This document shows positions 48,425 to 58,338 of a stretch of 60,000 nt of DNA, one piece after another. Source of the DNA: Cryptomeria japonica. Its lineage: Eukaryota; Streptophyta; Pinopsida; Cupressales; Cupressaceae. How positions within the stretch are numbered: position 1 is the first letter of the stretch; every line of letters starts with the position of its first letter. The notes under the pieces were generated by a model. The model was given only the letters and a program-made list of their open reading frames with translations. It was not told where the DNA came from and did not search any database. The stretch lies in NCBI RefSeq assembly GCF_030272615.1, contig NC_081413.1, positions 557,469,136 through 557,529,135 on the forward strand. The letters are read 5' to 3'. The position numbers and the translations under genes were made by a program.

Positions 48425-48705
48425 GGCATTCACTGTTCATCACAAAATGCTACTTTTTATCTAAGTGCATATGGTACTCTATCCTAGTAACACTCACTGT
48501 TCATCACAAAATGTTGCTTCTATCCTAGTGACACTCACTGTTCATCACAAAGTGTTGCTTCTATCCTAGTGGTACTCCCTGTTCATCATAAAGTACTACG
48601 TGTTTTGCACTCCCTGTTCATCACAAAGTGCTCCTCACATTTGCATCCCTATTCATCACAAAGTACTATGTCTTGGTACTCACTGTTCATCACAAAGTGC
48701 CTTGA
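48425..48705 (-). repeat. Minisatellite in the PMD intron
   Basis: Eight copies of CACTCACTGTTCATCACAAA plus (G/A)TG, first at a 41-base period with TTGCTTCTATCCTAGTG as spacer, later at shorter spacing. Written here on the plus strand. All lie within the inferred intron, just upstream of its 3' splice site. Confidence 0.85.
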
Positions 48706-48944
48706 TCTATCCTATCCTAGGGCCTCTGCTTGAGTGAATCCTCTTGAGAAGTTTCCTAATTGGCAACGTATGTTTTATCACAGAATTGTCAATCCTAGCC
48801 CTATCTGCTACTCTAGTCTTCCCTAGAGGACCTGCTTGAGTGTATCCTCTCAGCAGCTTATCCAATCGATAATGTATGTTCATCATAGAATTGTTGATTT
48901 GACCTTGAAGACATAAATGCACCTTCATGACAAAAACGCTCTTA

Positions 48945-49170
48945 GAGACTGCATAAACACGCCTGTTTTACACAGACGCACCTAAAACACACAGACGTGC
49001 CTATGCTCTGCATAGACGCGCCTGGAAGACACAAACGTGTCTACCTAGCACAGACGCGCCTGCATAGCGCAGAAGCGACCGCATTCTGCCCAGATGTCTT
49101 TTCCAGCACAGACGCGCCTGGCACAAACACAGACGCGCCTAGCGAGCATAGACGCGCCTAGACGTTTTTG
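48945..49170 (-). repeat. CGCGTCTGTG array in the PMD intron
   Basis: About eleven copies of CACAGACGCGCCT or a close variant (plus strand), which is AGGCGCGTCTGTG on the transcribed minus strand. The core CGCGTCTGTG equals the motif of the two leader arrays at 34.8-35.0 and 36.6-36.8 kb. The array sits 100-330 bases after the donor site of the antisense gene. Confidence 0.8.
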
Positions 49171-49432
49171 ACATTTTTTGGACCCTATCCTAGAGCGCAT
49201 TTATTACCCTATCTAGCATGCATTAATGACAACAATAAATGCAACAAAGTACAAGGAGGTTTTGTGGTACTTACCAACTCTCCTGCCTCTGTTGTCCTCT
49301 GATATCGGCGAACGTGATCAAATCTATGAATCAAAGCCATCGCTGCTGACTGCTGCTGCTCTTTTCTCTCTCTGCACTCTGATCTCTAGGATGTGTGGAT
49401 GACAATGAGGATGTATTTCCCTCGTGGTCTAT

Positions 49433-49438
49433 CTTATA
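49433..49438 (-). promoter_or_regulatory. Possible TATA box of antisense PMD gene
   Basis: The minus strand reads TCTATAAGAT about 95 bases before the ATG at 49340, so a start about 30 bases downstream would give a leader of about 60 bases. It lies in the internal region, 247 bases inside the 3' LTR. Sequence-based guess only. Confidence 0.4.
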
Positions 49439-49670
49439 GACTACCCTAGCCCTAGCCCTCATCTCCCGAGTCAGTCTTCTTTATCCCGTGACTCTATCAC
49501 TTTATCCGGTCAGTCCATTCTATCCCGTCTTTCTTATCGAGAGATTGTCTGCGATCTTTTCAGACATTTTCATCCAATCTCTCGAGGGGGCATATCATTC
49601 CCATCTTGGGGCAACTCTATATCAGTTCATCTTATCTTCTTTGAAACAACGTGACAAGCCGCATTGTCTC

Positions 49671-49684
49671 AAAGAGGGACAAAA
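49671..49684 (+). promoter_or_regulatory. Polypurine tract of inner Tat element
   Basis: AAAGAGGGACAAAA directly precedes the 3' LTR start TGTAAACACCC. Confidence 0.8.
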
Positions 49685-50452
49685 TGTAAACACCCAAAAT
49701 TGTCCAATCTAATTAAATAAATATTCTTATTTATTTAATTACTTTAGCCTAATTCTTCTATTAATTAAATAAATCTTTATTTATTTAATTAATTCATTTA
49801 TCCTCTTCTAAGCCTTATTTCTCATTTAAATAAGTACATTTATTTATTTAAATTATCCTTTTCTTAAATTAAATAAATTTATTATTTATTTAATTGATCT
49901 CACTCCTTCTATTAATTAAATAAATCTTTATTTATTTAATTAATTCATTAACCTTTTCTACCCATGACACATGTCATTCATCTCTTAATTCATACACTAC
50001 CTACCCCTTTCATTATTTTATTATTTCTTTTACCTACCCTCTAATCATAGCCAACCTCCTTTTACACCTCTCAATCTTATCCCTCCATTTCATATTGTGT
50101 CTTCTATATAAGGAGATACTTCCTTCATTATCAAACCCTAACCACTTGATCAATTGACTAGTTGGCATATATGATCCTACTTGCAACCACATTCCGTTCT
50201 TTGTTGAGCTCTTGTGCACATAAAATCTGAGAGCAAATATATCAAGCAAGATCAATGGAGATAGGAAGAATGGAGATCCAAACCCTATTGGACATGTGAT
50301 GGTATAATCTTTGTGATTTCATTTGATTTGCATTGTCTTAGGCAATCTTCATATGTTATGGTGGATCTTTGTTGTTGTTAGGCTAGGGTTTTGTGGTTGA
50401 ATTCATTTAGCCTTTCAATATCGTTATTTTTAATCCATTTTCACCATAAACA
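49685..50452 (+). repeat. 3' LTR of inner Tat element, 768 bases
   Basis: Same length as the 5' LTR, with about 17 differences by eye. It ends CCATAAACA and is followed by AAAGT, the second target copy, and the resumed copia LTR. It keeps all five AT palindromes and the TATA box (50105-50113). Confidence 0.92.
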
Positions 50453-51024
50453 AAAGTAACCTTTAATAGGGGTTTAACCTCTAACCGGGTATTTAGCCAC
50501 CCCTTAACCAGGTGATCCCTAGCAGGATTGGTTCCTAGCAGAACCTGTTGTAAAGTCTTTAACCGGACTAGGCTCCTAACAGAGCGGACTTTAGAACAGT
50601 TAAAGAACAACTTGTGGGTATTCATCCCCACCGTGGTTTTTCCCATTTGGGTTTCCATGTGAAAAATAAGTGTGTCATGTGTGATGCTTTTTCATGTGAT
50701 GTTTATTGTTTTTTGTTAAGCGGTAATGCAAGTTGATCCAGTGGTCGTTATATTTCTGATGTATTACTTGTTTAAGCATATGGGTGAAGTGGAAATGAGA
50801 TATTAGGTTTTGTGAAGATCAAAGTGTTACTGGTTTATGTCTTTCACAGTCATACTGTGTTTTACCGGTAGTGCCTTGATTTAGATCGGTGATACTATTT
50901 TCTAGTTAGTGCAGTCTTTGTAGTTTAAGTTGTTAAAGAAGTTTTTGTCTATACTGATTCACCCCCCCCCCCCCCCCCCCCTCTTAGTACTTGTTGAGTA
51001 TTTATTGTTCAACAATATTCATCA
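50453..51024 (+). repeat. Copia 3' LTR, second part
   Basis: Continues the LTR from 33926 after the inner Tat element and ends ACAATATTCATCA. The C run near its end is 20 bases (50962-50981) against 8 in the 5' LTR. It is followed by AGATG (51025-51029), the second copia target copy. Confidence 0.92.
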
Positions 51025-51029
51025 AGATG

Positions 51030-51850
51030 TTGATGGCCTTGATGGAGATATGGGATCCAAATACATCTGCCTTCCACCTTTGCATTGGAGAGATGACAGT
51101 CACCCTAGAGGATGTGTATCACATCCTATGGCTGCCAATGCAAGGGAGGACCATGAGATATTAGTCACATCGCTCACTAGAAAAGATAAGGAGAGATTGT
51201 GCATATTGCATTGGTAGAGTGATTCACAGAGAGTCAAGGGGTTGGATATTTGTACGGTGACTACTACATCTAATAGGGGATATTCCAATGGTTTAGAGGA
51301 TTATGATTGCCACAGTGGCGATATCCATATGTCGAGATGGTCTTGGCAGCCATATGCATGGGGAACTGACCTATGCCATACATGAGATGGAGGAACACCA
51401 CACTTTGTTTTCATGGGGATGTAGCATGTTAGCACATATCCACCATGATCTAGGAGATTATGTTTGTTGTGAGGGTAAGAGTTTGATGACATGCACTCTC
51501 CTTTAGGTTTGGATATTTGAGCACATCACATGTATGAGGCTCATGGGGTTTCCTATAGAGATTTTTTTAAGGATCCATGAGTAAATTTGTATCCTTGCAA
51601 TAAACCATGGGAGAGAGGAAATTTGTTGTACTGGAGAGTTGTAATTGACCATCTATGACCTATTGATATCATATAAAGATCCTATAGATGGATGTATGTT
51701 TGGGATGAGTAGAGAGTACAATTACATCAGATGTAGCAGGACTATCTATTGGAGGGTTTCCATAGCTACATCATCCTCCCATTTTAATTTGATAGGATGG
51801 TGAGACAATTCGATCTAGTGCGTGGCTATTGTACAACTATATTGATCTAC
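51030..51850 (+). pseudogene. PMD gene, 3' part, antisense in outer Tat element
   Basis: Continues the gene of 21049-21461 after the copia insertion. The first codons (LMALMEIWDPNTSAFHL) join in phase to KYHEKM on the other side. Next come the family core GEMTVTLEDVYHIL, a stop after MRY at 51162, then in other phases ESRGWIFVR, WGCSMLAHIHHDLGDYV, LLQVWIFEHITCMRLMGFP and finally RWMYVWDE near 51700. Compare the inner Tat PMD, which has GEMTVTLEDVYKIL and LAHLYYELH. Several frame changes and stops show long decay. It faces the host element's integrase gene, which ends near 52450 on the other strand. Confidence 0.8.
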
Positions 51851-52449
51851 ATACAACAATCTTGTTGAGTAAAAGTGACAAATATGGTAAATAACAAGTA
51901 TTTCTGATTTGATGCTCATGTGATTGATTTCTCAATGTCATCGTGATTAAACCGATACGTGTGACTTAGCTAAACAACTTAAGTGTTTAATTAAATATGA
52001 CTATTGATGATGTAATGTATCTATGTTAAACTACATGTCAATGTGATCTAATTAAAATAGGCTTTAATCAAAGACACTATGATGCAATCTAACATAATAC
52101 AGGGAAGAATTGAATGATAAGCTAACATAAGGAAATGCAAATTCCTAAGAATTACATAATAAATCCAAGTCAACCAATTCTGTCAAAAATGAAGCAATGC
52201 ATATCAAATAACAAAAATAGCTAATGAAGACATGCTAGGATACCACTCAATAATGATGGAAGAAGAAATAAATGAGGGACAAGAAGAATACTGAGCATAG
52301 TATCTACGAAGATGTGTGGCATTTATGGGTTCCTTAAGAGGTGTACCTTCCATATTTTCTATCTTCTAAGCTCCTAATTTGTAGACGTCGGTGATGATGT
52401 ACGGTCCAATCGAATTCAGGTCAAACTTTTATTTTTCATCTGGTAGAGA
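51851..52449. other. Gap between PMD and integrase of outer Tat element
   Basis: AT-rich, no recognisable frame. The 3' ends of the two opposed genes meet here. Confidence 0.5.
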
Positions 52450-53400
52450 ATTCACATTATGTTGATTCTCATAGAGCACCGAATCAGCCACATAGAAAGA
52501 ATGTTGGATAAATTTATCATTATAGCTTTGTTGTAGAGTTTTTTGATAGGCTCGAATATGCTCAAGAGCATGTATATGCTATTCATCAAGCATCTCAAGT
52601 TGTTGTAGACATTGTTCTCTCTAAGAGTTATAAGAGTTAGCATCAACACCGTAAACAAGGTTGTAAGATTTATACCCATAGCTATATGAACACTAGTCCG
52701 ATAGTTCCATAGATCATAGGTTAACTGAGTGTGCCAATCCTTACCCTTCTTATTAATAGTATTATGAAGGATTTGTTCTATAATCTGATTGGAAGCTTCA
52801 ACTTGACCATTTGATTGTGGGTAGTAAGGAGTATAAAATCAATGTTGGATAGGGTATTTCTCAAGGAAATTTTTCACATATTTGTTGTTAAATGAAATAC
52901 CATTGTTTGAAATCAAACGAGAGGGTATACCAAGTTGACAAATAATGTGATCTAGAATGAATTGACATGTTACATTAGTGGTAGTGGATCAAGCAGGAAC
53001 AACCTCTGCCCACTTTGTAAAATAATATGTGGCATTGATAATGAAAATATGTCCTTGTGAGGAAAGAGGGGAAATTTTACCAATTATAAGATCCAAATCC
53101 CATAATGAAAAGGCCCAAGAAGCCACTTGGGATCTAAGTTCATGAATGAGAGCATGGATCAGATTATTATATTGTTGACACCAATGACAACTTTTGACAA
53201 AGGCAAATGAATCTTTTCCATAGTTTGCCAATAGTATCCCATTCGAAGCAACCATTGAACCAAAGAAATTCCACCAAAATGTGCCTTCTGAAGAGAATTG
53301 AGGATATCATTTTTATTTACACATCAAAGAAGAAGACCATTATAACCACTTCTATAAAGGACATTTGACAGAATAATATATTGTGCAACAAGTTTATGAA
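52450..53400 (-). pseudogene. Outer Tat integrase, broken
   Basis: On the minus strand: HHCC remnant (AHFGGISLVQWLLRMGYYW; KSCHWCQQ, about 53370-53170), then the core with Asp in LWDLDLIIGKISP and YYFTKWAEVVPA. The second acid is Asn (LISNNG, near 52905) and the third is Glu in SNGQVEASNQ (near 52770). NYRTSVHIAMG follows at about 52690-52660. A stop separates the first and second acids and the C terminus (52679-52452) is in another frame. It matches the lineage of the inner Tat integrase but is more decayed. Confidence 0.85.
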
Positions 53401-54450
53401 TTCGAGCTCTAGTGTTCTTACTTGTAGACTCTGGAAAAGTACCATCAGTCAATTATCAAAAGATATGAGAATACCATTCATCAGAATCCAAAGCATAACA
53501 ACAAGCAACTTCACTGGAGTTATCAACAACAATAGGTGAAAACCTATTGTGAATGATGAATTTATAATCCATGAAAGGATCTTCAAGGGATATGAGGGAA
53601 TTCACATTTTCCATAGCATCTGCATGTCAATTGTCCATTCGAGGGATATGATCTATGGTACAAGAAGCGAATTTTTTTAACAATGATAAGGCTAAGTTAC
53701 GATATTGAGAAGTTTATTTTGCTTAACCTGATATGTTCCCATAACTTGTCTTATAATCAATTTTGAATCACCATAGATGCACATATGTTGAATTTAAAAG
53801 GATAAAGCCACTTTTAGACCAACAATAAATAATTCATACTTGGTGATATTTACATAGAAAATTGAGCCAATAGGGTAAAGGGATAGGTTTTCTTGAAACC
53901 AACGTCAAAATAATACCAACACTTGAACTGGTTTGACACTTACATCCATCAAAGTACAATTTCCAAGTATTGTCAATATATAAAGGAAGAACAAAGTCAC
54001 ATGGAAACGAATCCTGATTAGGTATAGTAAGAGAAGAAGGAGCATCAAGATTAAAGCATTCCCTTTAATTGGTTTTTGAGAAAAAAACTTAAGGTCAAAT
54101 CCAATTAACAACATAACCCATTTTGCTAAGTGCCCAAAGTGATTTATTTTAGAAAAGAGATGTTTTAAAGGATCAAATTTGATTATAACATGCATCTCAA
54201 TATTTAAAAGATAATGCCTAGCTTTTGTGTTGTAAAAACAAGTGCAAGACATTTTTTTTCTATCATTGTATATCAGACCTCATAATCGAGTAAAGTGTGA
54301 CTTATGTAATAAACTGGACATTCTTTACCATTGTTATTATGTTGCGTTAATAAAGTTGTGAGATCGTGAGAAGAAGCAACAGTATAAAGGAGGAAAGGTT
54401 GATTAGAAATAGTAGGTTGTAAAATAACATGATTATCCAATTATAATTTT
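53401..54450 (-). pseudogene. Outer Tat RNase H and second RNase H, broken
   Basis: 54450-54040 (minus) gives the first RNase H (QPFLLYTVASSHDL, ECPVYYISHTLLDYE, FDPLKHLF, LAKWVMLL). Below it lies the second, Tat-type RNase H (GNCTLMDVSVKPVQ near 53960-53920; NITKYELFIVGLKVALS; CIYGDSKLIIRQ near 53770). The segment corresponds in order and content to 42.6-43.5 kb of the inner element. At least three frame changes. Confidence 0.75.
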
Positions 54451-54579
54451 AAATCTTCAAAACATTTTGACAATCCATAGTCTATCGAAAACTAGTATCT
54501 TTCTTAAGCAATTGAGTTAAAAGGAAAGTTCGATCCGCAAGTTGTGAAACAAACCTGCGAATAGCTTGAATTTTTCCTT

Positions 54580-55345
54580 GTAAACTTTGCAATTGAGAGT
54601 TATTTCGAGAAGGTGGCATGCTCACAATGGATCTATTTTATTTATATCCACCTCAATACCACAATGTGAAACAATGATTCCTAATAGTTTTCCACTATCC
54701 ACACCAAAACCACATTTGTGGGGATTCAAGCGCATGTTGTATTAACGAATTCTTTTAAATTTTTTTGAATGATCCTAACATGGTCTTGATGAGAGAGAGA
54801 CTAAGCTAGGGTATCATCAACATAATCTTCTAGTATTTTATGCATTTAATCATGAAAGATAAGGGTCATAACATGTTGATAGGTGACACCAGAATTCTTT
54901 AATCCAAAAGGCATTACAACCCCAAAAAATGTAGCCTAAAGATTAGTGAAAGAAAATTTATATTGATCTTGAGGATTAATACAAATTCAATTGTATCTAG
55001 AAAAACCATCCATAAAAGATAATTAAGCATGACCAATAGTAGAATTAACTATCATATCAATGTTCGAAAGTAGAAAATCATATCCTTCAAAAAAGCCTCA
55101 TTGAGATCTCGAAAGTCAGTCCACATTCTAATCTTATTATTTGGTTTGGCAATGGCAATAATATTCCAAATCCAAGGGGAGTAATCAATAAGGCGAATAA
55201 AGCCAACTTCTAGAAGTTTTTCTATTTCAACTTTAACAAGCAAAGATATCTTGGGATTCATCTTCCTTATCTTTTGCTTCACATGTCTAGAATTAAGAAT
55301 TAACACAATGTTATGAGTCACAATCTTAGGATCAGTGCTAGGCAT
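54580..55345 (-). pseudogene. Outer Tat reverse transcriptase, broken
   Basis: On the minus strand: VKQKIRKMNPKISLLVKVEIEKL, VGFIRLIDYSPWIWN, WTDFRDLNEAF, then after a frame change FMDGFS, VVMPFGLKNSGVTYQ and LEDYVDDTLA (54812-54829), where the catalytic YVDD is still intact. Several stops are present, for example before MHKILEDY. Compare VGFIRPIDYPEWISN in the inner element. Confidence 0.85.
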
Positions 55346-55396
55346 ATATGAATAAATCCAAGAGAATATTCCTTTAAATTCATGTAATAAAGAAGA

Positions 55397-56011
55397 TTAC
55401 TTCATCTTTATGATTTTTTCATTGTAAGGATCCATTTTAATGTCAGTGGTATCACTCACAAGAAGATTACTTTGTTGGGGAACATCCTTTGGTTGAGGGA
55501 ATTCATTAATCATCCCTTCATTATCACTTTTTAATTCAATGTCTTTCCCGAAGTATGCTTCAACATTTAAACAATAAAGAAATTCATGATTATGATGTTT
55601 ACGAGGAAGATTATCATAGACTCCTAAAAACTTAGCGAAGGAATCATCATTAGAAAAGATGTCAAGGGAAGGTGAATGAGAGTCAGAATCAATTAATTGA
55701 GGTTTCATCGAAGGAAGAGGATTAGACGAAAATATAACATTCACATTAAGAGATGGTCTCTTAGATGCTTCGGTGGGCTTAGAGGGATTCTATCCAAGTC
55801 CAAAAGATGTATCACAAATATGATTCTCTAAAGGAACTTTTATCCCTTGTTCATTTTTGCCACAACCATTGCCATTATAACAATTTTTAGCTAGGACGTG
55901 AAAACCAAGACCATAAAGGGACACCACTTTGTCAAGGGATGGTGGGGTCTCATATGTCTCAATGTAATAAGTAGATGAAGTAGAAGAAGTGCTTGATTTT
56001 GAAGCAACCAC
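55397..56011 (-). pseudogene. Outer Tat linker with G-patch segment
   Basis: The minus strand holds VSLYGLGFHVLAKNCYNGNG followed by CGKNEQGIKVPLENH (about 55930-55810), a G-patch-like module, then SFGLG. An acidic spacer follows (FSNDDSFAKFLGVYDN, YFGKDIELKSDNEG). It lies between protease and RT, as in the inner Tat element. Confidence 0.7.
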
Positions 56012-56026
56012 AAAATTGTTACTAAG

Positions 56027-56822
56027 TTACTTAGACAAAGTAGGTTGCTTTTCAAGTTCTACCATATCATCATCCTTTTTAGTCTTAGGTTTTATTAGGG
56101 GGATTTTATATTCTCCTATAAAAGGTGTTAAATCTAAGGATTCCCAATCATCATCTAAGAGTACCTCTTCAGATGAAGAAGCATCTTCAGGAGGATATGG
56201 TGTTTCATCTTGAATAGTGGAAGAATTAGAAGAATGTGAAGAAAATTTAGAATCAGATGAAGTTTGCAAACAAGATTGTAAATTAGTATTAGTGTGCAAA
56301 GTATACATCTTGTTGCTATAAATAAAATTAACTTGATGATGAAGAGTGAAAGGGACAAATTGCATACTATGAATCCAAGGTCGTCCTGATAGAAGATTAT
56401 AAGTAAAACTATCTGGCATAACTTTAATGGGTGTAGGTAAAATAACATGTCCTACCTTAATAGGCAAGGTTATAGTACATAAAGATGCTCTAACAACATT
56501 GTCAAATCCATGAATAGAAAAGGAGTCAAATTGAATAAGAGAAGGATCCACATTAATCTTATGAAATAAATCAATGCTACAAACATTAAGGCTAGATCCA
56601 TTGCCCGCTATGTTTTTTCTTATAGCATTACCATTGATAAGGACAATAATCTTAAGAGGATCATATTGATTTTGAATCTCCTTAGAAAGTTCATCTCGTG
56701 AGAACACAAATTGAGCTTTAGGTGCTTTCATAGAATCAATCAAAGAAGCCATATTATTACGTGTCACTATTGGTGGGACATCTAAGTTCTTTAAAGCATA
56801 TTGTAACATTCCATGGTGTGTG
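56027..56822 (-). pseudogene. Outer Tat gag tail and protease, catalytic Asp lost
   Basis: A 260-codon frame starts at 56809 with MLQYALKNLDVPPIV, which is the continuation of gag interrupted by the solo LTR. The protease region follows: VLINGNAIRKN, then GNGSSLNVCSI near 56600, where the position of the catalytic Asp (two residues before Gly-Ser-Ser) is Gly. LLSGRPWIHSM marks the domain end. An acidic C terminus leads to the G-patch segment. Active-site loss means no polyprotein cleavage. Confidence 0.8.
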
Positions 56823-58338
56823 TGTTAATCTTAGAGGATCTAGTTAATGTTGAGAGGGGGGTTGAATCAGTATTAACAATAATTTCAAACTCAAAACTTC
56901 TTGAAATCAAACATAAACCAGTAATAAACTCTTTACCATTACCGGTAATCATTGATAACCAACGGTTAAACCGGTTTATCAGAACAACTCACTAAGTGTT
57001 CATCAATATGCATAAACTGAAAGTAAAACATAACAACACATAAACACATTCACCATATGAACACCATGTTTTTCACGTGGAAACCCAAATAGGGAAAAAC
57101 CATGGTGGGAATTGGTACCCACAAAAAATGTGCACTCTTTCAAAATACGCCCTATTAGGAGCCTAGCACGGTTAGAATCTTATAATGATGCCATGTTAGG
57201 AGTAGACCCTGTTAGGAGTCACCCGGCTAAGTGATTTAGATGATGAGCCCTATTAGGAGCTTTGACATGTTAGGATCAACCTCACAAGAGGATCTAACAC
57301 TCTGATATAGAGCTACTCGGTTAAGGGATTTATAATGTAAGGCCTGTTAGGACCTACTCGGTTAAGGGATTTTGACTACTGCAATTGTTAAAGAACACCA
57401 GTGAATGATCTGGGTACAACACTTAACGGCTTGCTTGATCAGATCCAATTAAGGTCCAAATCTGCTACTCTCTGGAAGATCTCATACTCTGGTTCGACTT
57501 CACACTTTTTTGAAAACTACGTCTGACACAACAAATATCAACTGTATTGACATAAATAACCTTTTCAACTTAGTCGATTACAAGACCCTAAGACTTACAA
57601 CATAGATCACCACAATTTTTTTACAAATCATTACAGATCATCATTGAACATCATATGGATCATTACAATCAATTGCAAATCAATTACAACCATTGAATGA
57701 TCATCACATCTTGATCTGATACAAAGTCAAACCCTTAGAACACTTCGCTAAGCACTTTGCATATTCTCAAGAAATTCGCTCTCCAAATGCGCCAAAATAT
57801 CTTTCAAACACCTCACGTGGTTTGTGCCATGTCATCACCAACATTTGAACTTGATATAGATCACTGCCAAACCAAAAATCATTACCGGTTAAGAGAATTA
57901 TTTATTGGTGCTTAAACCCTTCTTAAACCCTAGCAAAAATATAACATAAATCATAAACATGATTTTCGATAACCAAAAAATGATGCGGTTCCTGTCAGAT
58001 ACATATTACAATGATACAAGCTCACATTTCAACCTGCAACACTTCAATCATCACCAATCTCCAGATCAAATCAAAACATTCCTCCTTTACTGGTTAAGGT
58101 CCTAATTCCCAGTTCACTATCTATAATATCGGTAAGGCATTTCTGGTACACCAAAAAGACTTATATGACAAAATATAGCATAGTAAACATTAGTTGCCAT
58201 CAATGACAATATAAATAATTGATCAAAGTCATACGATCATGCAATCTCAACCTCTTCATCACAATGTCATCACAAATAGTCCTTTACCGGTTCAGTCACC
58301 ATTCTTCATATGCATCAGTTATGCCAATCATGCCAACA
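56823..58338 (-). repeat. Solo copia-type LTR inside outer Tat gag
   Basis: On the minus strand it begins TGTTGGCATGATTGGC (58338) and ends near AAGATTAACA (56823), about 1516 bases. The flanks CACAT and CACAC (minus strand) fit a 5-base target duplication with one change, and gag coding sense is found on both sides. It shares with the copia LTR at 21462 the TGTTGGCAT start, many CCGGT and TTAAGGGATT-type repeats, the C run (CCCCCCTCTCAAC) near the end, and the block CACC(A/G)TGGTTTTTCCC..TTTCCACGTGAAAAA. No internal region, so it is a product of LTR-LTR recombination. Confidence 0.8.

Larger units (their letters stand above)
46598..49340 (-). pseudogene. Antisense plant mobile domain (PMD) gene, two exons, with stops
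   Basis: On the minus strand ATG 49340 opens a 22-codon exon (49340-49275) ending at a GTAAGT donor. An 885-base intron ends in TGCAG at 48390. Exon 2 starts at 48389 in the same phase and reads through PMD motifs: FEDRAAIEAMGLRHIL, HLPMGEMTVTLEDVYKIL, FLCLDRA, LAHLYYELHQ, VIWRPYLGCKQWEDD, YVLERQLVDRVGRQFG, up to 47253. Seven in-frame stops (48104 to about 47730) are all TGA or TAG, with no frameshift in about 1140 bases. In another phase a C terminus follows: acidic stretch, Gln-rich part, then Arg/Glu coiled coil (46879-46598: ERERDRLRRRLRDIKRERDQ). PMD function is not firmly known; the gene was probably captured by the Tat lineage. Confidence 0.85.
33927..50452 (+). mobile_element. Inner Tat-lineage Ty3/gypsy element with antisense PMD gene
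   Basis: 768-base LTRs at 33927-34694 and 49685-50452 and a perfect duplication AAAGT (33922-33926, 50453-50457). The interior (15 kb) has a long repeat-rich leader, gag, protease, G-patch segment, RT, degenerate RNase H, second RNase H, integrase, and then a minus-strand PMD gene. The order and the extra RNase H are diagnostic of the Tat lineage, in which extra frames, sometimes antisense, are known (for example maize Grande). LTRs differ at about 17 of 768 positions by eye. Pol is in one frame with single stops, which also points to modest age. Confidence 0.93.
21462..51024 (+). mobile_element. Ty1/copia element with two nested insertions
   Basis: LTRs begin TGTTGGCATATG and end TTCATCA. 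The flanks AGATG at 21457-21461 and 51025-51029 are a perfect 5-base target duplication. Removing the nested elements at 25514-31169 and 33927-50452 leaves about 7.4 kb: 5' LTR, initiator-Met-type primer site, one gag-pol (gag, protease, integrase, RT, RNase H in copia order), polypurine tract, 3' LTR. It inserted into the PMD gene of the outer Tat element. Stops, a frameshift and lost active-site residues make it non-functional. Confidence 0.93.

Noticed and set aside
48425-48705. Regularly spaced repeats that recall a CRISPR array
   Set aside because: Direct tandem minisatellite with diverging units, in a plant retrotransposon intron; no unique spacers of constant length and no cas genes.
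34276-50255. Two nearly identical 73-codon minus-strand frames (34276-34497, 50034-50255)
   Set aside because: Both lie in the two LTRs of the inner Tat element, around the TATA box.
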